64,000 nt of DNA, from NCBI GenBank assembly GCA_009780135.1, contig WRAP01000004.1:1-64000 (forward strand), written 5' to 3'. Shown here in pieces: positions 35,426 through 45,595 of the stretch. The notes under the pieces are model-generated. The model was not told where the DNA came from. It saw only the letters and a list, made by a program, of their open reading frames with translations, and did no database searches. This DNA is from Bacillota bacterium. Lineage in GTDB: Bacteria; Bacillota; Clostridia; Christensenellales; Pumilibacteraceae. The position numbers were made by a program, and so were the translations under genes. Within the stretch, counting starts at the first letter, position 1, and the number at the start of each line of letters is the position of its first letter.

Positions 35426-36328
35426 CTAACTAAACACTCCGTCTACAAATTCATCGCTTTTGAATATTTCTATATCGTCTATACCTTCACCTACACCAAT
35501 ATAAACTACAGGCACTTCTAACTCGCACACAATCGGCAACACTACACCGCCCTTTGCCGTGCCGTCTAGCTTGGTTAAAATAATTCCGTCTATGTCGGTT
35601 GCTTCGTTAAAGACTTCTACCTGGCTTATAGCATTTTGACCTGTTGTCGCATCCAACACAATAAACTTTATAATACTCGTGCCTTCAGGAGCTTCTCGTT
35701 CTATAATGCGATTCATTTTTTCTAACTCGTTCATAAGGTTTTTCTTATTATGAAGTCTGCCGGCTGTATCTATAAGTAGCACATCAGTTTTTTGAGCCTT
35801 AAAGCTAGCGATGGCATCGTATACTACTGCTCCCGGGTCTGCACCTTCTGCGTGCTTTACTATACGCACCCCTGCCCGCTCTGCCCAAACGGTTAGCTGG
35901 TCTGCCGCTGCTGCCCTAAAGGTATCGGCGGCGACGATAGTAACGCTTTTACCTGCTCGGCTAATTCTAGCGGCAAGCTTACCAATCGCCGTAGTTTTAC
36001 CAACACCATTAACACCCACAACCATCATAATCATCGGCATAGGAGGACGAGGCAACGGATGCTCGTCCAGCATATTTTTCATAAGAGTTTTAAGTTCCTC
36101 TTTAACAGGCTCTGTTGTGCGGATATGCTTTTTATCGACAACTTCTTTAAGCTCTTCTAGCAGTCTATCGGTAACGGTTGCTCCGATATCACTAGAGAGC
36201 AGTATCATTTCTAACTCGTCGTAAAAATCGTCATCTAGCACTCCGCCAGTGAACAACTTATCAAATTTATATGATATGGCACTTTTAGTTTTAGAAAGTG
36301 CCTGCTTTATTTTTGAAAAAATTCCCAT
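35426..36328 (-). CDS. ftsY: signal recognition particle receptor FtsY
   Basis: SRP-receptor GTPase that docks ribosome-nascent chain complexes at the membrane. 300 aa, short A domain typical of Gram-positives. The N domain spans 1-95; the G domain has GVNGVGKTT (105-113), [20 protein letters not shown] and [10 protein letters not shown]. Starts 8 nt after smc; the pair is a common operon. Confidence 0.96.
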   Translation of the reverse strand: MGIFSKIKQALSKTKSAISYKFDKLFTGGVLDDDFYDELEMILLSSDIGATVTDRLLEELKEVVDKKHIRTTEPVKEELKTLMKNMLDEHPLPRPPMPMIMMVVGVNGVGKTTAIGKLAARISRAGKSVTIVAADTFRAAAADQLTVWAERAGVRIVKHAEGADPGAVVYDAIASFKAQKTDVLLIDTAGRLHNKKNLMNELEKMNRIIEREAPEGTSIIKFIVLDATTGQNAISQVEVFNEATDIDGIILTKLDGTAKGGVVLPIVCELEVPVVYIGVGEGIDDIEIFKSDEFVDGVFS

Positions 36329-36335
36329 ATTTATA

Positions 36336-39300
36336 TTAAATTTCCGCTACCGATACAGCTTCGGCGAGTTTTACTGATACTATTTTACTTACACCTTTTT
36401 CTTCCATTGTTACACCGTAAAGAGCATCAGCCAATTCCATTGTTGGCTTACGGTGAGTTATAACAATAAATTGAGTACCCGCACTAAATCTACGCAAATA
36501 TTTAGCAAACCTGCCTGCGTTAGCATCGTCTAGTGCGGCCTCGATTTCGTCTAGAACGCAAAACGGCATTGGGCGCAATTTTAATATTGCAAATAAAATC
36601 GCTATTGCTGTTAATGCTCTTTCGCCACCGCTTAATAGTGATATTGTTTGAAGTTTTTTCTCAGGTGGTTGCGCTACGATTTCGATACCAGCTTCTAACG
36701 GATTTTCGCTCTCTAATAGCATTAAATCCGCTGTACCGCCATTAAATAATTCTCTAAATATTGTTACAAAGTTAGCCCTAATTGTTTCAAATTGATGAGT
36801 AAATCGGCTTAACATTTCTTTTGATAGATCGGCAATTATTTTTTCTAAATCGTCTTTAGCTTTTAAGAGGTCTTCTTTTTGCATATTAAGTGACGAATAA
36901 TCCTCGTAAAGTGCCTTACACTGCTCTATCGAATCAATATTAACATGCCCTAGACTACTAATTTGCTTTTTAAGCTGACTCGCACTCGCCTCGCCCGCCA
37001 CTGCGTCGTAACCATGCTCTTTATGTACCAAACACGCACCGTAAGTTAGCTCATACTCCTCTAGCACCCTTTGTTGCATATACTCTAACTCTGTATCTAC
37101 TAATGCCAAAAGCCTTTCTTGCTCGGCTTTAGCTTCGTGAGCCTCTTGAATTTCTACTAAAATCTCGCCTCTATTCTTTTCTAAATCTACCAAATTCTCT
37201 TGTAGCTTTTCTTTTTGACTCTCAACCTGTGCTAATTTAGCTTCGATTTCCGCTACCAATTTAGCATCGCCTTTTTTCTCTTTACTTAAAATGCCTTTTA
37301 GCTCGGTGTCCGTCCTTTTAATTTGCTCTTTATTCTCTGCTAACTGCTGACTGTTATATTCAATTCTAGCACACAAATTAGTAGCCGTAAGTTGTAGGCG
37401 TTCTATATCCTGATTTATATGTACTATTTCGCCCTCTATATTATTAAGAGCAATTTTTGCCTCGGTATCCTTTTGCGACAACTCATCTCTTTTTGCTCTT
37501 AAAACATCGAATTTTGCTTTTTGCTCTATGTCGTGGCTAGTAGCATCGCTACGGCTTCTATTAACAATTTCCTCTAGCTTTTCTACAGAATTTATATCGT
37601 TTTCTATCGCTTCAATTCTCTCTATCGCCTCAGTTTGTTTAATCAGCAATTCTTCAATTGCCGTTTGGTTGGATAATAAATTTTCGGTAATAGCACTATG
37701 ACTTTCTTTTTTAGCGGCAATTGTAACATCTAAACTGTGAATTTTTTCGCCTTGAGTTTTAAGGCTTTCTTTAGCGGATTCTAATATTTTTGCTTTAGCG
37801 TCTCTTAATGAAGTTGCCGACTTTATAGAGCTTTCTAGCTCTGTTGCTTTAGCACCAAATTCGGCAATTTCTTTATCGTATATAAATACATTTTCTAAGC
37901 TACTCCGCTTAGAACCACCAGTAATAGCACCCGATGTGTTAATAATGTCTCCCTCTAGTGTAACAATCCTAAAACTATAACCGCTTTTTTTAGCAAGTAT
38001 AACAGCCGAATCCATATCTTTAACAATAACGGTGCTACCTAATAACCCCTTAAATACGCTTTCGTATTTTTTATCAAATTCAATCGCACCTAATGCTTCG
38101 CCCAACACCCCGTTTAATTTTAATAACGGTAAATATTGATTATCAATCCTACGGGGTTTAATAGAATTCATCGGTAAAAATGTAACTTGACCGTATCTTT
38201 TCTCTTTAAGATATGCGATTAAAAACTTGGCTTCTTCCTCGCTTTTAGTAACAATATTTTGAATACTGTTGCCAAAGGCAGTTGCAATAGCTGTTTCAAA
38301 GCCGTTTTTAACTTTTACTAATCCAGCAACAACTCCTTCAATTTTATTAGCTAAATCTGATCTTTCCTTAGCATCTCTCAGTAATTTTTTAGTAGGCATA
38401 CCCAAAGCATCACTACTGTCTCTGGCAGCCGTAACCATATCTAGCTTAGCCTTAACACTGTGATACTCGCTTGATAATTTATCTAACTGATTAGCACACT
38501 CAGCAATCGTAGCTACTGCCTCGTTATGTATTGCCGTTTCACTATCAAGTGTCTCTTTAGCCTTTTTTAAACCATTTGTAAAGGTTTCAATTTCGCTAAG
38601 TAACGACTTATCGGTTTCGCTAAGCCCCTTAGTAGATGAATTCAAAAATTCTAAACGCTTTGCTAAATCCGCCTTTGTGGTGTTTAGTGCTTCTTTTTCG
38701 GCAAGCAACCTACCCATGTTAGCTTTAATATCAGCTAGCTTATCGGCCGCATTAACAACCTCTTGATGCCATTTTTCTAACTCACTCTCGCCCTTAGCCA
38801 ACTCCTCAACAACTGTCAAATAATTTGTATTAGCTGTCTGTGCATTAACCTTTGCTAGTTCTAATTTTTGCGATAAATCATCTTTAACAACCGTACTTTT
38901 TTTAATATCACTTTCGCAAGCAGAGTATTCTCTTTTAGCGTTTTCTATCTCTAGCTGTAATCTATGCGACAACTCGGTTGTATTGGTAAGCCTTTCGTTA
39001 AGTAGCTTTAACTCGCCTTCTTCACGAGTAATATCAACTGTTAAATCTAAAATCTGTTGCCTAAATTCGCCTACCGATCTATCAACACTACTAATTTTTT
39101 CTATAGTTTCGTTATAACTAACGCTTAAATTCTCATTAGCTTTATTTTTATTATCTAAATTCGTCTGTGCCTCGTGTAGCTTTTCGGCAATAACCCGTTT
39201 AGCGTTAGACGCATTATCGTGCTGATGAATATAAATATTTATTTCGTGATGTCTTAACTGATCTCTAAGGTTTAAGTATCGCCTAGCATTTTGACTTTGG

Positions 39301-39941
39301 CGAGTAAGAGGTTCTAATTGCGATGCTTTTTCTCTAAGAATATCGCTAAGCCTAACTAGATTATCCGCAGTTCTTGCTAATTTTCTCTCACTCTCTAGCT
39401 TTTTAATTTTAAACTGAGTAATTCCCGCCGCTTCCTCGAAAATCGCTCGCCTATCATCCGGCTTAGCACTAAGTAGTTCATCAATTCGTCCTTGACCGAT
39501 AATTGAATACCCTTCCCTACCCATATGAGCAGTTCTAAGTAGTTCCGATATATCCTTTAATCTACAGGTCTCTTTATTTAATCGATATTCGCTCTCGCCG
39601 TCTCTACTAAGACGACGGCTAATAACAACCTCTTTATAATCCAGCGTACTAAAAAGTCTAACGCCACTCTCATCCTCGGCATTATTAAAATATAAACTAA
39701 CTTCAGCGTAGCTAAGCGACTTTCTTTTGCCTGCACCGTTAAAAATAACATCTGTCATACTAGAGCCTCTAAGAAGCTTAGCAGACTGCTCGCCCAGCAC
39801 CCATCTAATTGCGTCAGCAACATTACTTTTACCACAACCATTAGGGCCGACAATCCCCGTAATCCCTGCCCCAAATCTTATATCGGTTCTATCCGCAAAA
39901 GACTTAAAACCTATTACTTCAACTTTTCGTAAATTTCTCAC
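36336..39941 (-). CDS. smc: chromosome segregation ATPase SMC
   Basis: Condensin subunit organising the chromosome with ScpA/ScpB. 1201 aa, normal length. Walker A (GPNGCGKSNVADAIRW) lies near residue 32, two long coiled coils (about 170-500 and 670-1020) flank a hinge near 510-660 (GVVAGLVKVKNGFETAIATA), and the C-terminal head has LSGGERALTA and Walker B FCVLDEIEAALDD. The start is GTG, placed 10 nt after a TATAAT box. rnc, often upstream of smc, is absent. Confidence 0.97.
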   Translation of the reverse strand: MRNLRKVEVIGFKSFADRTDIRFGAGITGIVGPNGCGKSNVADAIRWVLGEQSAKLLRGSSMTDVIFNGAGKRKSLSYAEVSLYFNNAEDESGVRLFSTLDYKEVVISRRLSRDGESEYRLNKETCRLKDISELLRTAHMGREGYSIIGQGRIDELLSAKPDDRRAIFEEAAGITQFKIKKLESERKLARTADNLVRLSDILREKASQLEPLTRQSQNARRYLNLRDQLRHHEINIYIHQHDNASNAKRVIAEKLHEAQTNLDNKNKANENLSVSYNETIEKISSVDRSVGEFRQQILDLTVDITREEGELKLLNERLTNTTELSHRLQLEIENAKREYSACESDIKKSTVVKDDLSQKLELAKVNAQTANTNYLTVVEELAKGESELEKWHQEVVNAADKLADIKANMGRLLAEKEALNTTKADLAKRLEFLNSSTKGLSETDKSLLSEIETFTNGLKKAKETLDSETAIHNEAVATIAECANQLDKLSSEYHSVKAKLDMVTAARDSSDALGMPTKKLLRDAKERSDLANKIEGVVAGLVKVKNGFETAIATAFGNSIQNIVTKSEEEAKFLIAYLKEKRYGQVTFLPMNSIKPRRIDNQYLPLLKLNGVLGEALGAIEFDKKYESVFKGLLGSTVIVKDMDSAVILAKKSGYSFRIVTLEGDIINTSGAITGGSKRSSLENVFIYDKEIAEFGAKATELESSIKSATSLRDAKAKILESAKESLKTQGEKIHSLDVTIAAKKESHSAITENLLSNQTAIEELLIKQTEAIERIEAIENDINSVEKLEEIVNRSRSDATSHDIEQKAKFDVLRAKRDELSQKDTEAKIALNNIEGEIVHINQDIERLQLTATNLCARIEYNSQQLAENKEQIKRTDTELKGILSKEKKGDAKLVAEIEAKLAQVESQKEKLQENLVDLEKNRGEILVEIQEAHEAKAEQERLLALVDTELEYMQQRVLEEYELTYGACLVHKEHGYDAVAGEASASQLKKQISSLGHVNIDSIEQCKALYEDYSSLNMQKEDLLKAKDDLEKIIADLSKEMLSRFTHQFETIRANFVTIFRELFNGGTADLMLLESENPLEAGIEIVAQPPEKKLQTISLLSGGERALTAIAILFAILKLRPMPFCVLDEIEAALDDANAGRFAKYLRRFSAGTQFIVITHRKPTMELADALYGVTMEEKGVSKIVSVKLAEAVSVAEI

Positions 39942-39951
39942 AACGCTGTTA

Positions 39952-39981
39952 ATTATATATTAACCTAACTTTAATAGTCAA
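39952..39981 (-). promoter_or_regulatory. sigma-A promoter of smc-ftsY, nearly leaderless
   Basis: Leftward TTGACT (39976-39981), 18-nt spacer, TATAAT (39952-39957). The GTG start of smc follows after 10 nt, leaving room for a leader of only a few bases, and there is no ribosome-binding site. Confidence 0.65.
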
Positions 39982-40019
39982 ATGATATTCTTGTAGGAAT
40001 TTGTAGTTCTAAAAAATCC

Positions 40020-40059
40020 TAATACAAAAGGGCGATTGTTTGGTCGCCCTTTTGTATTA
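40020..40059 (-). terminator. terminator of the unknown lipoprotein gene
   Basis: Perfect 16-bp stem (40020-40035 with 40044-40059), AAAAGGGCGA at its centre, 8-nt loop, T/A-rich flanks. Confidence 0.85.
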
Positions 40060-40082
40060 TATTTTATTAAGTTAAATTATTT

Positions 40083-41729
40083 CTACCATGTAGAAGTCCA
40101 ACTGGAAGTATGCCTAACAAAGTGATTTGGCTCTACATTAAATACACCTTGCTCATTAGGTAATAATACAGGCAGAACTAAAAGAGAAGTTCCTTCTATC
40201 CTGCCAACAAAAGATTCTACTGCTGATGTAGGGTTATTACTTGAAAAACCAGACCCAAAAGCACTAAAATGAGTAACATTAAAGATAATAGTATTGCCAA
40301 CTATAGTATAATTCCCTCCTAAAGAATAATCAGCCCAACTCCAAACATCAAAACCTATTTCGTGCTGTATATCAAATCTACCGCTATCGCATATCCAAAC
40401 ATTACTAAAAATTCTAACCTCTCTTTCACCCCAACCTATATTCAATCCGTAAATATCCGTTACAACCTGCCCCGAAGACCAGTGGGTACGCCTTGTCGGC
40501 ACTCGAAAGAAAGACCACCAAATTTCGTCTGCCATATAGTAAATTCCACGCACTATATGATAATAATTACGGCTTCTTATAGCATTAAAGTTGATTTCTG
40601 TACCGCTAATACCATTTAAGAAATTAACTGCCGAAACAAAATTGTCTACTTCATTACGCATTTCTGCAAGAACCTCTTCTCTGTTACTGTTAGATATATC
40701 TAATAAACGCACATAGCTTGTAAACACTTGAATAAACTGCTCTTGAGTAAGTCCCCCCGAGGCGTTTAGACCTATATGCAGAATTCTGCCGATTTGTATT
40801 GTAGCGTATTCTATTTGCTCGTTATAAATTGCACGATGGAAATTTCTAAAGAAGTTAGCGTTCATAGCGTTTAGCATAGCACGCTCTGAGGCTTGTGCTC
40901 TAGGAGCAAGAGCCACAACATCGTCTATTAGTCTACGGGTAGCTCGCACATCAGAGCTAGCTACTACATTAGGCACAAAAACATTAGCAATAGCACCAAA
41001 CGCATTAAAAGCAGCCGGAGTTAAAAGCTCCATTTGTGCCAGCATATCATCTCGCATACCGCCCATAATAGCTACAAATTCCGTTTCGTTTCTAAAATCC
41101 GGTGTATCTGCCATTAGCATAAAACGCATAGTGAAATTAAAGTTTAAGCGATATACCCCAATTAAAGCACCAAAAGCATCTAAGAAGGTAGTTCTGCCTA
41201 AATCTAAAACCTGCCTTACATAGCCTCTCATTTCGTTAAATTCTCTTATATCTGCATTATCAAAATATCTCCTATAGTTATTTATAACTCGTGTAGCAAC
41301 ACCATCTAAAGCATTAAGTAGCTCAAATAAAAACGCCGCTACATATCTACTAGGAACAGAAGCATTAGCCAAACTTTCAAAAAACTCCATTGCCTCTTGG
41401 TCTGTACGAATATCCATTGCCATATCTATAATGTCGAGAATTTCATTAACTTCCGTTTGAGTTATGCGAGCCTCTCTTAATGAATCTACAAAGCTAGTAT
41501 GAGCAAGTCTTCTAGTGGTATTCCACCAGTCCGCTACTTCGCTATTCCAAAACAAATCATCTTCCATTATATCTAGGAAAATATCCAGCGTTTCTTCTAA
41601 CCGAATTTGTGTTGCCCTATCATACTGAGGCATAGGTCTATCTGTCCAGTTATTACAAGCTACAAGCACCGTTATGCTTACAAGTAATACCGAAACAACT
41701 ATAGCTATATTTCTTATAAATTTTTTCAT
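40083..41729 (-). CDS. large lipoprotein of unknown function
   Basis: A 548-aa lipoprotein. I place the start at the ATG ending at 41729: GGAG lies 8 nt before it and a signal peptide with lipobox LVAC follows at once. The frame stays open upstream to 42050, but that part overlaps the glnN start on the other strand and lacks coding character. The mature protein is mainly helical, acidic and aromatic (many Asn, Phe, Arg), with a beta-rich end after residue ~430 (GRFDIQHEIGFDVWSWADY). I recognise no family. It stands alone with its own terminator. Confidence 0.75.
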   Translation of the reverse strand: MKKFIRNIAIVVSVLLVSITVLVACNNWTDRPMPQYDRATQIRLEETLDIFLDIMEDDLFWNSEVADWWNTTRRLAHTSFVDSLREARITQTEVNEILDIIDMAMDIRTDQEAMEFFESLANASVPSRYVAAFLFELLNALDGVATRVINNYRRYFDNADIREFNEMRGYVRQVLDLGRTTFLDAFGALIGVYRLNFNFTMRFMLMADTPDFRNETEFVAIMGGMRDDMLAQMELLTPAAFNAFGAIANVFVPNVVASSDVRATRRLIDDVVALAPRAQASERAMLNAMNANFFRNFHRAIYNEQIEYATIQIGRILHIGLNASGGLTQEQFIQVFTSYVRLLDISNSNREEVLAEMRNEVDNFVSAVNFLNGISGTEINFNAIRSRNYYHIVRGIYYMADEIWWSFFRVPTRRTHWSSGQVVTDIYGLNIGWGEREVRIFSNVWICDSGRFDIQHEIGFDVWSWADYSLGGNYTIVGNTIIFNVTHFSAFGSGFSSNNPTSAVESFVGRIEGTSLLVLPVLLPNEQGVFNVEPNHFVRHTSSWTSTW

Positions 41730-41830
41730 GTTTTTTCTCCAAAATTTTTGTACCAAAAAATAGATACAAGAATAATTATACTCTATTAATACTATATTCG
41801 TCAAGCTGTTTTTTAGCTCAAAAAATCTTT

Positions 41831-41860
41831 TGACAGGCTTATTATATGTGTGATATGCTG
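41831..41860 (+). promoter_or_regulatory. promoter of glnN
   Basis: TTGACA (41831-41836), 18-nt spacer, TATGCT (41855-41860). Predicted start near 41867, giving a leader of about 100 nt. Confidence 0.65.
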
Positions 41861-41904
41861 AGTGCGTTCCAAAATTGCAAAGGTGCTTTTGTGGGTGTAT
41901 TATA

Positions 41905-41928
41905 GCACTCAAATAAAGTGCCTTTTTT
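41905..41928 (+). terminator. leader terminator (possible attenuator) before glnN
   Basis: GCACT/AGTGC (41905-41909 with 41917-41921) and a T6 run (41923-41928) lie within the glnN leader, 43 nt before the ATG. A competing stem can form between AAGGTGCTT (from 41880) and AAGTGCCTT (41916-41924). The layout suggests antitermination control by nitrogen status (inference). Confidence 0.55.
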
Positions 41929-41970
41929 GTTTTTTGGAGCAAAAACTCTAAAGCGGAGTAAAATATAAAT

Positions 41971-44061
41971 ATGATAGAAGATATTACAACTCTTTTTGCC
42001 AGCGATGTATTTAGTGATGCCGTCATGCAAGAAAAGCTACCTAAAAACATTTATAAGGCATTAAAAAAATCGATTCAAAAAGGCACTCATCTAGAGCTTG
42101 ATGTTGCTAATGTTGTGGCAGAAGCTATGAAAGATTGGGCAATCGAAAAGGGTGCTACGCATTTTACGCACTGGTTTCAGCCAATGACAGGCACAACAGC
42201 AGAAAAACATGACAGCTTTATAGCACCTGTAGATAACGGCAAAATAATTATGGAGTTTAGCGGTAGCTCGTTAGTTAAAGGTGAGCCTGACGCTTCTAGC
42301 TTTCCTAGTGGCGGATTGCGTTGTACATTTGAAGCCCGTGGCTACACAATATGGGATACAACAAGTAATGCTTTTGTAAAAGATGGCTCATTATATATTC
42401 CTACCGCTTTTTGCTCTTACGGTGGTGAGTCGCTAGATAAAAAAACTCCGCTATTACGCAGTATGCAGGTTATCTCTAAAGAAGCTACGCGAATATTAAA
42501 ATTATTCGGTAACGACAGCGTAAAATCCGTTATTCCAACAGTTGGTCCCGAGCAAGAATATTTTTTAATCTGCAAACACCTTTATCAACAACGCCCCGAT
42601 TTAGTTTTTACAGGCCGTACCCTATTAGGTGCTCCTCCGCCAAAGGGTCAAGAATTTGATGACCATTATTTTGGAGCAATTGAGCCTAAAATTTCTGCCT
42701 TTATGCAAGAGCTAGATAGAGAAATGTGGAAAAAAGGTATAGAGGCAAAAACCAAACATAACGAAACAGCACCTAGTCAATACGAAATTGCTCCTGTTTT
42801 TAATACAACTTCTGTTGCTACAGACCACAATCAACTTACTATGGAGCTTATCCGCACAATTGCCGATAAGCATAATTTGGTAGCACTGCTACACGAAAAA
42901 CCTTTTAGCGGAGTTAACGGCTCCGGTAAGCATAACAACTGGTCGCTTGCTACCGATACAGGATTTAATCTCTTAGATGCCGGCGAAACTCCAAGTGAAA
43001 ATGCTCAATTTTTATTGTTTTTGGTTGCGGTTATTAAAGCCATTGATGAGTATCAAGACTTATTGAGAGTAAGTGCTACAAGTGCAGGAAACGACCATAG
43101 ACTCGGTGCTTACGAGGCTCCGCCGGCTATAATTTCGATGTTTTTAGGCGAAGAACTAACTGCTATTTTAGAAGCATTTGAAAACGGCACAGCCTACTGC
43201 CCTAAAACAAAAACTCAAATGGATATTGGTGCTAATGTACTACCTTACTTTCCAAAAGATAAAACCGACCGCAACCGCACCTCGCCTTTTGCTTTTACAG
43301 GCAATAAATTCGAGTTTAGAATGTTGGGATCGTCATTCAATACTGCAGGACCGAATATCGTACTAAATACTGCTGTTGCAGATGTTTTAAGCGAGTTTGC
43401 CAGCGTTTTAGAAAAAAGTAAAGACTTCAAAAAGGATTTAGCCAAACTTATTAAGACAACATTTAGCAATCACAAACGCATTGTTTTTAACGGCAATAAT
43501 TATAGCGAAGAGTGGCAAGAAGAAGCTAAAAAAAGAGGGCTTTCAAACCTAAAATCAACAGTTGATGTTTTGCCTAAATTTATAGAGAAAACAAATATTG
43601 AGCTATTTGTTAAGCATAAGGTTTTTTCTGAGAACGAGATTCATTCTAGGTACGAAATTCTAATGAGTAGCTATGTTAAAACTATCCGTATAGAAGGTCT
43701 TACTATGCTAGATATAATTAAAAGACAAATCGTGCCTAGCATTATAGCATATCAAGACGAGTTAGCAAAAACACTAAAATCCAAAAAGTCTTGCGGCTCA
43801 TTTGATGTATCTTTAGAAGAATTTATACTAGAACGCATCTCAAAGCTAAGCGGCAGTATGTTACAAAAGCTAATTACTCTTGATAGAAATTTATTCTATC
43901 CACTACAAGATAATAATATAGCCAAAGTCGCCACTTATTACCGTGATGTAACGCTTAACACAATGAACGAACTCCGCCGTATAGTAGACGAATTAGAAAC
44001 TATGGTAGCAGCTAAGCACTGGCCTATCCCCACTTATGCAGAGTTACTTTTTAATTTATAA
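41971..44061 (+). CDS. glnN: type III glutamine synthetase
   Basis: Makes glutamine from glutamate, ammonia and ATP. At 696 aa and with the GSIII N-terminal domain ([18 protein letters not shown]) it is the GlnN form, not the shorter GSI. Active-site segments: GPEQEYFLI (metal-binding Glu), [36 protein letters not shown] and [13 protein letters not shown]. The first codon is preceded by no strong ribosome-binding site but by GGAGT 13 nt away. Ends at its own terminator. Confidence 0.96.
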   Translation: MIEDITTLFASDVFSDAVMQEKLPKNIYKALKKSIQKGTHLELDVANVVAEAMKDWAIEKGATHFTHWFQPMTGTTAEKHDSFIAPVDNGKIIMEFSGSSLVKGEPDASSFPSGGLRCTFEARGYTIWDTTSNAFVKDGSLYIPTAFCSYGGESLDKKTPLLRSMQVISKEATRILKLFGNDSVKSVIPTVGPEQEYFLICKHLYQQRPDLVFTGRTLLGAPPPKGQEFDDHYFGAIEPKISAFMQELDREMWKKGIEAKTKHNETAPSQYEIAPVFNTTSVATDHNQLTMELIRTIADKHNLVALLHEKPFSGVNGSGKHNNWSLATDTGFNLLDAGETPSENAQFLLFLVAVIKAIDEYQDLLRVSATSAGNDHRLGAYEAPPAIISMFLGEELTAILEAFENGTAYCPKTKTQMDIGANVLPYFPKDKTDRNRTSPFAFTGNKFEFRMLGSSFNTAGPNIVLNTAVADVLSEFASVLEKSKDFKKDLAKLIKTTFSNHKRIVFNGNNYSEEWQEEAKKRGLSNLKSTVDVLPKFIEKTNIELFVKHKVFSENEIHSRYEILMSSYVKTIRIEGLTMLDIIKRQIVPSIIAYQDELAKTLKSKKSCGSFDVSLEEFILERISKLSGSMLQKLITLDRNLFYPLQDNNIAKVATYYRDVTLNTMNELRRIVDELETMVAAKHWPIPTYAELLFNL

Positions 44062-44074
44062 TTTCAACAATATT

Positions 44075-44108
44075 AAAAAAGCACTCCAAAAAGTTGGAGT
44101 GCTTTTTT
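44075..44108. terminator. terminator of glnN
   Basis: Perfect 14-bp stem AAAAAAGCACTCCA with its complement (44075-44088, 44095-44108), 6-nt loop; works in both directions and also follows the tRNA gene on the other strand. Confidence 0.9.
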
Positions 44109-44114
44109 ATATTT

Positions 44115-44196
44115 TGGTGCGGACGAAAGGACTTGAACCTTCACTCTCGCGAACCAGATTCTAAGTCTGGCGTGTCTGCCATTCCACCACGTCCGC
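44115..44196 (-). tRNA. tRNA-Leu (anticodon TAG)
   Basis: Leftward gene with acceptor stem GCGGACG/CGTCCGC, encoded CCA, a long variable arm (class II, TTCGCGAGAGTGAA region), T-arm GGTTCAAGTCC, and an anticodon stem CCAGA/TCTGG around loop CTTAGAA. The anticodon TAG reads CUN leucine codons. Confidence 0.95.
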
Positions 44197-44290
44197 AAAG
44201 ATTTTGTGGGGGCGAGAGGTACGAATATCAGTATATGCATTTTTAATTAAAAATGCAACTACTTTTTTAGAAAAATTTATTGATTTTTAC

Positions 44291-44363
44291 TTTACAAATA
44301 TTTATAGCTATGCTAAACTAATCTTATTGTAATAATGCAAGGGATGCTTCTTGCATATTTTTT
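44291..44363 (+). promoter_or_regulatory. promoter and leader hairpin of the DAHP synthase gene
   Basis: TTTACA (44291-44296), 17-nt spacer, TAAACT (44314-44319). The transcript should begin near 44326. A hairpin ATGCAAG/CTTGCAT (44335-44341 with 44350-44356) followed by T6 (44358-44363) lies right after it, as in an attenuator. No convincing aromatic-rich leader peptide is seen. Confidence 0.5.
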
Positions 44364-44389
44364 AATGAACATTAGAAAGGAGTCTTATT

Positions 44390-45415
44390 ATGCTAAAAAA
44401 AATATCGACTGTTCCGTCTCCTAAAAAACTTAAAGAAGAAATTCCTATCTCAGACTCTTTAGTAAGACAAAAAGCACTTAGAGATAAAGAAATTAAAAAT
44501 ATAATCGCAGGGCGTGATAACCGCAAACTTGTGATAATCGGACCGTGCTCAGCAGATAATGAGGACGCTGTTTGTGATTATGTTAATAGATTAGCAAAAC
44601 TAAGCGAAGAGGTTAATAAACAACTAATGATTATTCCTCGCATCTATACGGGAAAACCTCGTACAAAGGGCGAAGGATATAAAGGGATTTTCCATAGCCC
44701 GAAACCTGGCGAAGGCACTTTTATATCGGCTGGTCTTACTGCAATGCGACAAATGCTAGTGCGTGTTATGGCAGAGAGCGGTTTAGGTACAGCTGATGAG
44801 ATGCTATATCCTGAGAACTACGACTATGTGGACGATTTATTAAGCTATATAACCGTTGGTGCTAGAAGCAGCGAAAATCAACATCACCGAGAGGTTGCTA
44901 GTGGCATTGATGTTGCTATCGGCATTAAAAACCCTATGAACGGTAGCCTTACTACTCTACTTAATTCTATATATGCAGCGCAAATCCCTAGCGAGTTTAA
45001 ATATAGAGGTCATCAAGTTAAAGCTGACGGTAACGAGTTTGCCCACGCTATCTTGCGTGGAGCTGTTGATAGACGAGGCAACAATGTGCAAAATTATCAC
45101 TATGACGATGTTGTTAAGTTTGTTAGCGATTACGAAAAAGAGGGCTTAAAAAACCCCGGCATTATTATAGATGTTAATCATTCTAATTCCGATAAAAAAG
45201 CTCTCGAGCAAATAAGAGTTGTAAAGGAAATTTTATTCAATCTAAAACAAGGTTCTACCTATACCAAATATTTTAAGGGCTTTTTAATTGAAAGTTACAT
45301 AGAGGACGGCCGTCAAGAAATCGGCGAAAATATCTATGGTAAGTCAATTACAGACGAATGCTTGGGTTGGGAAAAAACCAAAAAACTAATTTATGAAATA
45401 GCAAGCAGTGTTTAA
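44390..45415 (+). CDS. 3-deoxy-7-phosphoheptulonate synthase (DAHP synthase, AroFGH type)
   Basis: First step of the shikimate pathway: phosphoenolpyruvate plus erythrose 4-phosphate to DAHP. 341 aa, type I-alpha. Visible signatures are VIIGPCSADN, MIIPRIYTGKPRTKGEGYKG (substrate-binding Arg/Lys), GARSSENQHHREVASG and DVNHSNSDKK. GAAAGGAG lies 9 nt before the ATG. Which of the feedback types (Phe, Tyr, Trp) it is cannot be decided, so no isoform letter is given. Confidence 0.94.
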   Translation: MLKKISTVPSPKKLKEEIPISDSLVRQKALRDKEIKNIIAGRDNRKLVIIGPCSADNEDAVCDYVNRLAKLSEEVNKQLMIIPRIYTGKPRTKGEGYKGIFHSPKPGEGTFISAGLTAMRQMLVRVMAESGLGTADEMLYPENYDYVDDLLSYITVGARSSENQHHREVASGIDVAIGIKNPMNGSLTTLLNSIYAAQIPSEFKYRGHQVKADGNEFAHAILRGAVDRRGNNVQNYHYDDVVKFVSDYEKEGLKNPGIIIDVNHSNSDKKALEQIRVVKEILFNLKQGSTYTKYFKGFLIESYIEDGRQEIGENIYGKSITDECLGWEKTKKLIYEIASSV

Positions 45416-45454
45416 TTTTTAGCATACAACCAACAACATATTAAAAGGTATAAA

Positions 45455-45595
45455 ATGGCAGAAGTTTTCGAATTTGAAATATTAAGCAAAAAAGAAATAT
45501 CACTAAGATATATATTGGATTATTTTAGAAAAATAAATTTTGTGCTTAATTCAATAAAATCGTTAAGGACTGGGAATATTCAAACGAAAAAATAG
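45455..45595 (+). CDS. possible small protein or frameshifted remnant
   Basis: A 46-aa ORF (MAEVFEFEILSKKEISLRYI and on) with AAAAGG six nt before its ATG. At about 45560 the +1 frame continues as plausible protein (IVKDWEYSNEKIDLIIYSIYK, ending near 45622), so this may be one ~57-aa gene interrupted by a frameshift. No relative recognised. Confidence 0.35.
   Translation: MAEVFEFEILSKKEISLRYILDYFRKINFVLNSIKSLRTGNIQTKK

Noticed and set aside
41861-41910. GAGTGC/GCACTC as antiterminator of glnN
   Set aside because: With the predicted promoter the transcript begins near 41867, after the GAGTGC element, so it is probably not in the RNA.
41730-42050. N-terminal extension of the lipoprotein at 40083
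   Set aside because: It overlaps the glnN start and leader, and a ribosome-binding site plus lipoprotein signal peptide mark the ATG at 41729.
44335-44420. Leader peptide before the DAHP synthase gene
   Set aside because: The ORF from ATG 44335 has no ribosome-binding site, overlaps the gene out of frame and lacks a run of aromatic codons.
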